Assembly: GCA_024195585.1 (NCBI GenBank)
Contig: SWBL01000255.1
Span: forward strand, 1 to 64,000
Direction: 5' to 3'
DNA length: 64,000 nucleotides
Origin: Aureobasidium sp. EXF-3400
Lineage: Eukaryota; Ascomycota; Dothideomycetes; Dothideales; Saccotheciaceae
Shown piece after piece: positions 11,389-21,103 of this stretch. How positions within the stretch are numbered: position 1 is the first letter of the stretch; each line of letters begins with the position of its first letter. Made by a program: the position numbers and the translations under genes. The notes beneath the pieces are model-generated. The model saw only the letters and a list, made by a program, of their open reading frames with translations. It did no database searches and was not told the DNA's origin.

Positions 11389-11908
11389 ATGCCATCCCCC
11401 ATTGCCGCCTGCAAATTCGTGGGCACTACGAGTCTGGGTCTCTTCACCGTAAGCTTCGAAACTCTACCTAGACATCAGTCCAGGCAATCGACTGACACGA
11501 GTCTAGGGTGCCTCATACTCGCTGGCCGCCTTGTCCATACCAGCACTGCTGGCTCTTCCCTCGGCAAAGCCCGCTCACCATGTTCTGATCTCGCTGAAAC
11601 AAACTGCCTCGCTGCACTTGCGCTCTCTTGCCGTCATCTCGTTACTCTCCTTCAATCTTGCCTACGCTCTCTCGCCAGCTCGCGGCAGACATCCCTATCT
11701 GCTCTGGACTTCTCTGGTCGCTGGTCTTGCCGCCGCCTCCGATCTTATCCCTGGCCAATCTATTCCCGCTCAGGATCAAGACGACATCAATGGCGAAACA
11801 GTCGAGAAGGCTGTCAAATTTTCTCAGACCCTTGAGCAGGCAAGAGCTACTATTGGCTTTGCTGGTTTCGCAATGGCCGTCATTGGCATTTGGGGCGACG
11901 GTGCTTGA
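11389..11908 (+). CDS. Atg33/Scm4-like small membrane protein
   Basis: Exons 11389-11448 and 11507-11908 give about 153 residues starting MPSPIAACKFVGTTSLGLFT. Hydrophobic segments run from ASYSLAALSIPALLAL, through LAVISLLSFNLAYAL and YLLWTSLVAGLAAASDLI, to ARATIGFAGFAMAVIGIWG. The spacing and the opening FVGTTSLGLFTG...S resemble the fungal Atg33/Scm4 family of mitochondrial outer-membrane proteins linked to mitophagy in yeast. The resemblance is by pattern only, so the role is inferred. The intron has a GTAAGC donor and a TAG acceptor and keeps the frame. Confidence 0.7.
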
Positions 11909-14466
11909 GCGGTTGGTCCATATTCACGACCAAAGCACTTTTGAGAAGTACCGCCCACGTCACGACCTCCAAAGCTTCGAGCTCTTGTAAGCACCGAGCT
12001 GAGAGGGCCACATCTTTTCCACGCCTTTCTAATTATGCAGAGTTACGTAACATGATCAATGAACCCAGCTTTTCTAGCACTCTTTCGGAATTGTAACTTG
12101 CCTCTCGCTCGTGCAAAGATGCTACTCGAGGCCTAATCTCTCTTATCACGCAGACCACGCTTCTTCCCGAGATCGAGGACTCTGGAGTTGGCGGTAATGC
12201 TGAATAAGAAGACCTGAACATTACAGCTTGCCATAAGGGCGTGGCGAAAGGCCGGATCTTACCCTCTACGTTCTTCTAGCATTGGTACCACAGAAACAGG
12301 AAGAGAACGATCACACCATGCACCGAATGACCCCCATGGACCGTCTGATTCTCATTAAAATTTTTGTGCCGCTCTCAAGTGATCTTCCCAACTCGCCATC
12401 TTTTCCAACGTGCGTTGGCCGTCGAAATGGTTACGACCTGAACTCGCACCCCCTCTCTTCGTGTGGTCTTGTCTGGACACAACTGTCGCTCAGGCCCTAT
12501 TGGTGCAGAGCTTTCGGCCAGAGTTTGCATGACGACCATTGTGCGATGCCAGCTCTGCTCCTCGATCTCAGATTTCATCAGTAGACAAAGCTGATCTTGG
12601 AGAACCCATTTACTTCGACAGTGTTTCCTTCTTTGGAGCCGAGCTGAGCTTGACAGATATTCACACTGATGCGTGTATCTTGCTACTCTCTCTGGGCATC
12701 GGATTTTCTTTGTCTTCGCTCCCACGCCCAGTCATGGTAGCAACGAGAGTATATGATCTGGAACCACGCTCGTTTATTCAAAGTCTATTTCGCACTCACA
12801 AGATATGAGCAAATCACCAAACCAGCAGCGCAAAACTTATCGCCTCGAAAGTGAGGCAACCTTCTGCCGTCTTGAACTGGTCGCATCTGTGTATCATGAC
12901 TGTGCACCAGTGTTCACTTGACTTGTCCTCAGCAGCGGCTTTAATTCATCTTGAATTCGCCTGACCAGCACTTATACTGCATATCAAACACATCCATCGT
13001 CTGCGCCTCAACAAGTTGCTGCCGTATCGAGAATGAGCTTCACACATCTTCCATTCTGGAATTGACCTTTGTTCAGCAGAGGTTGGATTCATCTTCTCAC
13101 TTGTGGTTTCCGAAGGCTTTGGATGCTCTTTACGAATCATATAAGGTCTCAAATGGTCAAAGTTTCATTTCACGAACGAATATCATCCAGATCACTCACC
13201 ACACGCTTACTTTGTGGATTTTGGTATCAATGCAGTCCTGTTTCCAAACGTCCGTCAGAAAGCCGTGGCTACTGGACTTGACATAGTCCTGGCAGAGCAG
13301 TTCCTTGACACGGTTCAACATTATGAAAGATAAAGAAGTGTTTACCAAACTTCTGGTAGGTTTTGAACTTGCTGCAAACCTTTTCCACGAGGCTGTCTCC
13401 TTTAGTCAAGGACTGATGCATAAGTATACCGAATAGACGAGTACTTGGTCGTTGTGTCTATACAAAACTGTACACGTTACTATTTCACGTTACTTTTACA
13501 GGTAGATCGACCAAATCAACGAAAGACGTGCAAGATGATTGAAGCCTGACTGATTCCGAGACTCCCTTTTCTTTCCCGCTACAACAGCACTTATCTGCAC
13601 GTATTCTGTACTGCCAGCGTCCTGTAATGTCCTTCATTTGACGGATCGGAAGCTCATATTTCATTTCTCTCGTATTTATATTTGTGAATCGAATAGCAAC
13701 ACAAGTCTATAGGATTGCTGTAATAGCAGAGCTCAAGTGTTGAGGACTAGAATTTCTTGTTTCTTGTAAACCATATAATAGGTACAGTACACAGTCTTTT
13801 GCCTGAATGAAGATTCACTACCGGAAAAAGACTTGGTGCACATTGTGAAGACGTACTCAACAGATCTTGTCAGATCTTCGATGAGATGTCTCGATATCAT
13901 TGTCAAATGTCAAGGGACTCCATGATACAAACGGCCATCAGTCAGATACAGCTGTTCTCGTACTCTCGGTAGTAAATCTGATGTTTGCTGATGGACTGGA
14001 TATTTTTATTGCAAAAATCTTGGGCCTGACAGGGCTGGCCGCAATCCTTACTCGAATCCATTCCATATGACATACTGCTGGTCGAAGGAGATGGACAAGG
14101 GCGCAGACGATGCACAAGATGGTCACAAAAGACATTCACAAGACAAGAGGCACCTTGAAGATAAGAGAAACAATCAAGTCATACATTGGTAGTCAGCAAA
14201 GCAGTGACACCTGGTGTTAACGCATACAGAACATGAAGAATGAAAAATCCTGTCGCCAATAGCAAATGCTGAGCAGCTCGTGCTGATGAAAAGAAACAAC
14301 CCCTGATGAAAGAAACAAAGCAAAGAACAAAAGCAAAGCCTCCTGGTCATAACAAATGTGAGGCAGCATGGTGGAAAGAAGAGAACAAGTGGTATCGGAA
14401 GACAAGAACAAATGCCGCCGATGATCATGGAGAGTCAAACCGACTCACGGATGTAAGGTGAAGTGC
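11909..14466. other. Long gene-poor stretch
   Basis: About 2.5 kb holds no gene I can support on either strand. A minus-strand frame at 13942-14139 is Cys-rich at its end (CGQPCQAQDFCNKN), while an overlapping frame starts with a hydrophobic signal-like peptide MSFVTILCIVCALVHLL. These could belong to a small secreted protein with an unresolved structure, but the two frames do not join by a normal intron. The rest is AT-rich with short frames. No tRNA was seen. Confidence 0.45.
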
Positions 14467-15880
14467 TCAAGACTGAGGAGATGCCTCGGCGTCGCAGACC
14501 TTGTAGGTGGTGCTGAAAGGCTTAGTCACAGTGTGGTGAACAGTGGAGACAGCGGTGGCAACACTGGTGATGAGCTTAGTGCGGACACGAAGCTGAGTCT
14601 TGGTGAAGACGCTGGTGATGGTGTGAGTCACAGGCTTGTGGGTGATGACGCTGGTGACAACGTCGACAGAGTGGGCAGCCTCGGTGGTCAAAGAGCAAGC
14701 CAAGCTGGTAGTGGCGGTGACAGTGAGGGTCTTGCCCTTCTTGACAGTGGAAGTCTCGGTGTCAGTGTCGGTGTCGGTGTCAGTGTCGGTGCCGGAGCCA
14801 GAATCGATAGCTCCATTGAGGCATTCGTTGATCTGCTGGCGACCGCAGACCCACTTCCAAGAGTGACCAGCGATGGGAGTGACCAGGTCGTTGCCGTGGT
14901 GAAGAGTGATGTTGTGGCAGACACCGAGAGCGGCAGTGTTGTTGAGGTCGACGATTGCAGCACCGTCCTTCTTGCACTTGTTGTCGCTGAAGACAAGAAC
15001 AAAGCATGGCTGAGAGCCTCCGATGGCGCTGTTGCCTGCACGCTCCTTGATGGAGGCCGAGAGCGACAAGAAAGGCTTCTTGAAGGAGTGGCAGTGACCC
15101 TGAACCTTGGTGTCAGTGTCGCGGTGCATGACGCTGTTGCAGTTGGGACCATCGGCAGGGGCGACAGTGACATGGTCACTGGAGAGTTCAGCGTCGACTG
15201 ATCTGGCGGAGATCATGCGGTAGTCGTCATCTTCGGCGAAAGGATCAACCCAGTGCTTGTCGATGGCTTTACCGCAAGCCCACTTCATCGAGCGAGCTGG
15301 AGTGCGTTGTTCTTCGTCTTCAGTATAGGTCTCGAGACAAGTCTCTGAAGAGGGACGAACGTCCTCATCATCCGGGTCCGAGAGCAGCTGGATGACGGCG
15401 CCATCATCGGTGCAGTTGGAGTCACTGAAGGTTGCCAGAACACAACGCTGATCAGCGAGGAGGCTGATCTCTCCTTCGATGACTCTGGTACGAAGGGTCG
15501 TGAATTTATCGTCCGCGTCGGAGCATGCGCCATACTCCAACCAGGTCTCAACGTCGAATGCAGTAGTGTCGCAGTGCTCACCGGTGCCGGCACTGACCCA
15601 GACTTGGTCAAAGTCGGGGAGGATGGGAGCGGGCACCTCGATGGTGTGGGTGGCCGAAGAAGTGGTCGAAGAGGTGCCAGAACTGGTCATGACTCCGGTG
15701 ATGGCGGCAGAGACGCCGGTCAACTGTGCAATGGTCAGCAAGCCTGAAACACGATGGCAATGGATGGCTGATGATGGAGATGGATGGCCGATGATGCAGA
15801 CACATGTCTGATGATGAAGGTGATGATGGATGGGTATGGATGATGATGAATGAGTGAGAACGTACAGTAGATGGCTTCAT
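14467..15880 (-). CDS. Secreted protein with duplicated Cys-rich domain (unknown function)
   Basis: The main exon ends at 14467 and is open to about 15741. I join it to a five-codon exon 15866-15880 (MKPST, GTACGT donor) through an acceptor at 15724, giving about 423 residues; this start is uncertain. The protein contains two related domains. Both share a spaced pattern: C..GxC, then a Cys before FSDxxCxxDGAxI, a later Cys, and S-x-KWxCG at the end (KWACG and KWVCG). A (TD)n run from 14757-14800 and a Thr/Ser/Val-rich tail with KVCDAEASPQS follow. No known family was recognised. The Cys pattern and weak N-terminal hydrophobic segment suggest secretion. Confidence 0.65.
14757..14800 (-). repeat. 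Hexanucleotide coding repeat (Thr-Asp)n
   Basis: Plus-strand GTGTCG/GTGTCA units repeat about seven times and encode alternating Thr-Asp/Glu residues between the second Cys-rich domain and the Thr-rich tail. The tract is probably length-variable. Confidence 0.8.
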
Positions 15881-17352
15881 GCTGGCTGATGAGCTGAAGA
15901 CAGAAGAGTTGTTGACAGAGGAGCTGCGGGCTCAGAGATGAAGATGCTGATGGGTAGATGATGCAGCCTGATGGTGCGATGGAAGAAGCAAACAAGGGGA
16001 GATGTGGTGCTGTGTGGCAGAATTTGTTGTGTGTTGGGTTGATGGAAAAGGAAGATGGAGGATGGAAGAGAGAGGAGGGAGTTTTATAGACTGGCGAATC
16101 CTCACCGAAAGAAGAACCCGCGCGTCGTGAAGCTCTTTCCCTCGACGCCTGTTGACGGCGTTGCGTTGGGCTGGTATTACGTTTTGCTGGGCTGCTGCCT
16201 GAGGCTTCCTTCCCTCAACACCAGTTGACAGCTTCGCGTTCTCAGCGACGCGTAAGAGATTGCCCTGAGTGGTGACTTCCGTCGAAAGCACCTGGGCAGG
16301 ACGCTTACGACTCTCGCTCAACAACGACCCAACAGAAACTTGGTCGTGCACTTCCAGGGCAGCTTCGAATGCTTACCCCTGGCTGATGACTTCCTCGTAA
16401 GCACGAAGCAGGATATCTGTTTGTCATAGAAGACATCCACCCTGTATGATATGTGCATGTCCCTTCCGCTGCAGCTCAGTGAAGGATATTGAGTTCCATG
16501 CATGCATATAGCTGTCGTGCGAAGCAATGATTCGAAGCACCTTTCGTGATGTGACTGTAAGAAGATACGATGCTTTGAGATATATATGATAATACAGAGA
16601 GAATTTGAGGATGCGCTCAGCTACTCTTCTGCATTAGGTACACATCATGAAAACACTGTATCTTGACTGTCACCCGGAGATGCACCTCGACAAGGATGGG
16701 CACTCAACCCTGCTGTGAAGCTTACGGTCGTCGCACCCATCTCTCATCAAGCAGGATTGAGTCGCATACATCGGCAACCAGAACCCGCCGGAGCCGACTA
16801 TTGCAATGACTTGGATCGCACAGTGCTTGAGATGTGCGATATCGGACGTTCGAACTGAGAGTTGATCAACAGTGTCCTCGACGGTTCTTATTGGGCAGCC
16901 TTGACCTCGAATGAAGAAAACTCTGGAGGTTGTCGCACTACACAATCTGTTTAATAGCCATGGCCACCAAGAAAGATGAGTCCGAGCACCAAAGTACAGT
17001 GCAGTGCCGCGTGATGTCGGTATATCGCAAGGGCTGGTGGTTATGCTCACGATCGGGTTGATAAGGCTTGATCAACGACCTCTCTTTCCACAGTATGGCG
17101 TCGTGTAGTTGAGAGCCTCGGCTTAATGATTGCTTGTGCTTCTACACAGTCAGCTCAAGGCATCAAAGTAACATATTGTACTGCGATCCATTTTGCTACA
17201 CATGTCCTACGATTGAAGCATAGTCGCTAGATCAAGGACAAAAGGCAAAAAGCAAAACTTCATAAGGGGTATCTCAACATGCTAAAGAGGGGATGCAACA
17301 AAACAAAGAATATAGAACCATGGCATGACATAGGTCCTCCAAGAACCACTCA
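15881..17352. other. Intergenic region with GATG-rich leader and an imperfect direct repeat
   Basis: Upstream of the secreted-protein gene the plus strand is rich in GATG/TGGA units; these continue through its first intron at about 15755-15865. Two imperfect 32-bp direct repeats lie at 16136-16167 and 16209-16240 (25 of 32 positions equal by eye). The minus-strand frame 16670-17050 shows no family and is not called. Confidence 0.5.
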
Positions 17353-19049
17353 TCATGACCGAGAGTACCATGAACCTTGTTGACCAGCAGCAGGAAACAC
17401 GTCCTGACTGGGAACAGTCGATGTGTTGTTCGTCAGGGAGGTCTGGTTCACACGAAAGACACCACGTCCATTCTGCGTGGGTTGCACTTGGAACATGTCA
17501 ACAATCGGCCGAAGACGAGGCAAGAGATTACATACCTTGTATCCATCGCGAATCTGGAACAGGTGCCTTGTCAAATCTGAGGATCGAAGGATAATTGCAG
17601 ACGGTCCCTCGTAGCTGGCAGGAGTTATAGATAGGTTGCAAACCATCACACTTTCCCTAAAGGTGAGCTTCAAAGTTAGACACTGGAGTTTATCGAACGT
17701 ACCTGAGTATGCGCAGCCTTACATTTGAAACATGGGACTGCAAGCTTGGAGAAGCGACCAACATCAGGTGGTTGTGGTTGCTGGTAAGCTGGATTGAAGT
17801 TTGGACGACTCGCAAGAGGAGGGTAGCTGCCAGAAAGAGTGCTAGACGACATGGTGACATGAGTGGAAGGCGGATTCTGCCAGAGAGGAGGGGGTGGGGG
17901 CGGCGACGGTGATAGATTGGCAGTCGATTCGTAGTTGACGGTAGAAGTGTCAGTTGGCGCCATCGACTGTTGAAGAATCTCGACAAGCGACAAGGGACGT
18001 TCTGCTTGATCTGCTGGTTGAACAGGCTGTATCTTCTGACGTTTTGGGCGTGGTTGAGTTGCGCTGTCTTTAACCTTGCGAGGAGGTTTCTTTGTAACAG
18101 GTAGCTCTACTGGATCAGGATAGGGCTGAAAGGCCGAAGTGTCAACATCCTGGAGAATGAAGGAGTTTTCGTGAGTTTCCTGGTCTGCGAAGGACAGCAA
18201 GCTTGCATCGGGCGTGGTGTCCGAGACGGACTGGTGCGTGACAGATTTCCGCTTTGAATCCTTACGTGGAGGCGGACGCCTTTCGGCCACCGTCTTGTGG
18301 ATGGCGTGATGCTTGTATACGACTTCAACGGACTGTCGCATGGCGGAAAACTTGACAGCAATCTGGCCCTTGCAGTCGTAGGTGGGCTTGCGAACGCCGC
18401 GAGTGTTGGCGCCAGGACGTCGGGTTGCGGCATTGGTGGCACGGAATCCGTTGGCGTGTCTGTCTTTGTTTTCCAACGAGTCGAGACAGGTGTACGAGTA
18501 GCGATAGCCATTATCGTCTTTGCTGGACCAGTTGTTGTTGAAGCAGTACTTGAAGCCATCAAGGTCCTGGATCTGGTGGACAATGCCCTTGGCGGCAGCG
18601 CGCTGCCATGTCTGTCGCTGCTTGAGATCGTCAATATTCACCAACTCCAGGACTGTCTTGTACTGCAGCTGCAGCTCTTGCTCCTGGTCCTGCTCTTGTT
18701 CATGTTGTTCGTGGACGACAGAGCCGACATCATGTCCACCAAGGTCTAGCTCGTCGCCAAAGCCATCGAAGGGTGCGTAGCTGGGACGACGACGAGAGTG
18801 CTGGGGTTCAGTGAGAGACTTGAGAGGTAGAGCGGCGTGGGTGGATAGGGTCATGGCACACGAGACATATTGCGGGAGGGCGTCGGGGGTGGTGGCATTG
18901 TCCATGTACTGGCGTAGGGCGGTTTTGAGGTCGTCGAGCGACTCAAATACCGTGTCCAAATTGGTGTAGTCCTTGCGAGGCCGGTGCGGTCGCCGCGCCC
19001 GGGGCTGTTGTTGCGCCTGTCCTGTCGCGGGCGCTGTTGAGGTATCCAT
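17353..19049 (-). CDS. Putative transcription factor: WRKY/GCM-like region plus degenerate Zn2Cys6 cluster
   Basis: Exons 17703-19049, 17536-17656 and 17353-17486 give about 533 residues starting MDTSTAPATGQAQQQPRARR. Residues about 165-265 (FKYCFNNNWS, YRYSYTCLD, YDCKGQIAVKFS, VVYKHHAIHKT) show C-C-H-x-H spacing like WRKY-GCM1/FLYWCH zinc folds; this assignment is inferred. A basic, Pro-rich middle carries PKRQK. Splicing the 46-base intron joins CFKCKAAHTQ to GKCDGL...NSCQLRGTVC, giving a Zn2Cys6-like cluster at residues 440-469. Its C2-C3 spacing is 8 rather than 6, and the fourth cysteine is replaced by Tyr459. Intron 2 uses an AAG acceptor. The gene may regulate transcription, but its targets are unknown. 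Confidence 0.72.
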
Positions 19050-19668
19050 ACTGCAGGCTGAATATCTCAGAGGACTCGTCTGACGACCAGCTTGTCGCTT
19101 CGCCGAACCAAAATCGTCGTTGCGTTGAAAGCCGTCAACTTGACTTCTACCATTTCCCCGCCATCAACCCTCCCGCCTCTAGCCCGATTAGGCCAACCAG
19201 TATCGTAACGCTCGTCTTTCGACGCATTGTCTGTGTGCCTCCTCTAACCGTATGTCTAGCCTTGTGGCTCAAACACAGAAGACTCCGCAACTATGCCACA
19301 TCTCGTGCATCTTTTTGTCATATTGTTCGAGTCTGTATCTGATCAGTTATAATGTGCGAGTCTGAGGACTTGCACAAGCACCGCTGAGTAGTCGCAGCTT
19401 ACCTGTAGCTCCCTTGATTTGCTCAGGCATCGAAGCATTACTATTATCCCGAGTGCACAACACCTAATTAAAGATTGGCCCCAAGCACCATCTCTGGATG
19501 CCTCGCAGCTGTATCCATCCCTTAAAATATTGTCAGCAAGAAGGCAGTCCATCCGAGGCTCCCCGCACATTGTCACAACCCGAGGTCTTCTCATGAGCAC
19601 TAAACAATCGATGCCATATTACAAAGCTGCAGCACTTAATTACACATTCTGGCCAGCGACGAACAGTC
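19050..19668. other. Divergent intergenic region
   Basis: This is the common upstream region of the transcription-factor gene (minus) and the epoxide hydrolase gene (plus). No RNA gene, repeat or supported frame was found. Confidence 0.5.
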
Positions 19669-20888
19669 ATGTCGGTCGACAAGATCGCCCTTGATGATAG
19701 TCGTGTATCTCATCGAAAGGCTAATCTAAATGGCCAAACTTACCGTATGTTCATGTCCTTGGCTCGACTCTCGGATTTTATTGAGCAGAACAGACTACAT
19801 ACTTGGTGTTCCCAAGAATGGGACTTTCAAGGCGACTGTGTTTCTCATCCACGGATGGCCAGACCTCTCCTATGGCTGGCGATACCAGATACCGTTCCTG
19901 ATCAAACAAAACATGCGAGTCGTGGTTCCCGACATGATGGGATATGGTGGAACAGTAAGTTGCTTTCGACGAACCATTTCCCGTGAGTACCTGCTGACCA
20001 TCCGTATCTCAGGATGCTCCATGCTCACCGCCTGCTGACTTGCGCCTTTATTCCATTAAACGCGCTGCAGACGATATCTCGGAGCTGGCCAAGCAGTTAC
20101 AAGCCCCTCAGATCATCCTGGGTGGTCACGACTGGGGCGGCTTTGTAGTATACCGGACTGCACAATGGTACCCAAAGCTCGTGACTCATGTCTTCTCTGT
20201 ATGCACACCATACACGGCTCCTTCCAGACATTTCATCTCGCTCGCTGACATGGTCAATGGACCGTTGCCTCAATTTGGGTACCAGATGCAACTCGCAGGA
20301 CCAGAGCTGGAGGCCAACGTAAGATCCTATGATCAGATCGAAGGCTTCCTGAGGGCTCTATATGGTGGAAAGTCCGCACAAGGCAAACCCTGTTTTCGGC
20401 CAGAAACTGGTATAGACTTGGAAGGGTTGAAGACGACCGGTCTCGCACCCTCGCTCAATGGGGAGGTGAGTTCGAGCAGAGCAGAATCGCAGGTTTTGTC
20501 CTAACTCAACGTCCAGGAGCTTGAATACTACACGAAAGAATATATGCGCCACGGACTACATGGTCCTCTGAACTGGTATCGGACGCGTCGTATCAATTAC
20601 GAAGATGACTTGAAGTGAGTTGAATTAAGAGCACTAAAACAATCACACGCTAATATGTCCAGGCTGGAAACAAAGCAGTTCGTCCAGCCAGTCTTGTTCA
20701 TCTCTGGAACGCTCGATGCAGTGCTGACGCCCGAGATGTCCAAAGGTATGGAGGCATTTATCCCGCGTCTGAAGAGGAGGGAAGTAAAAACCGGTCATTG
20801 GGCTCTGACGCAAGCCCCCGGAGAAGTGAATCGCATTGTAAAAGAGTGGCTTCAGGAGGAAGTCCTTGGAGGGAGATGCGCGTTATGA
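19669..20888 (+). CDS. Epoxide hydrolase (alpha/beta hydrolase fold)
   Basis: Five exons (19669-19744, 19794-19954, 20013-20465, 20517-20614, 20663-20888) give about 337 residues. The oxyanion-hole motif HGWPD is followed by VVPDMMGYGGT. The nucleophile Asp sits in GGHDWGG. A cap domain contains the tyrosines that activate the epoxide, for example in LEYYTKEY. The acid is in SGTLDAVLTPEM, and the catalytic His is in TGHWALTQAP. This set is that of soluble epoxide hydrolases, which open epoxides to vicinal diols, here probably for lipid or xenobiotic turnover. All joins keep frame; the first uses a CAG acceptor and restores TYHYILG. The ending RCAL is not a convincing peroxisomal signal. Confidence 0.9.
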
Positions 20889-21103
20889 GCTCTTTTGTTT
20901 CCAACTCTTGGAGTGTCCATCGTAGTATGGACTGGCGTTAGCTTGCCAACTGGTATGAACGTGCCGTTCTCATTCACTAATAACTGCTGGCATCCACCAA
21001 TGTTTCATAGAAGGAAAGAGAGTTACACTCAGACTTATGTTTAAACTGTTCAGCGTGCTTCTGTTCCTACAGTATACCTCCACAATGTGCTCGGTCCTTC
21101 ATA

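Noticed and set aside
9842..11908. Secondary-metabolite cluster around the SDR and nearby genes
   Set aside because: No polyketide synthase, NRPS, terpene cyclase or P450 occurs in the window; the SDR fits fatty-acid oxidation.
14458..15201. Long plus-strand open frame (247 codons) opposite the secreted Cys-rich protein
   Set aside because: It is the antisense shadow of the Cys-rich gene; its sequence is low-complexity Val/Gly/Asp and follows the repeats of the true frame.
15755..15990. CRISPR-like or telomere-like array in the GATG-rich tract
   Set aside because: It is a simple-sequence tract without regular spacers, in an intron and leader of a eukaryotic gene.
16670..17050. Minus-strand frame of 126 codons
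   Set aside because: No domain, no conserved motif and no supporting splice context; its length is within what chance allows in this DNA.
18297..18749. Plus-strand frame with a hydrophobic Leu/Val-rich end opposite the transcription factor
   Set aside because: The hydrophobic run is the reverse reading of the Gln/Glu-rich stretch in the minus-strand gene.
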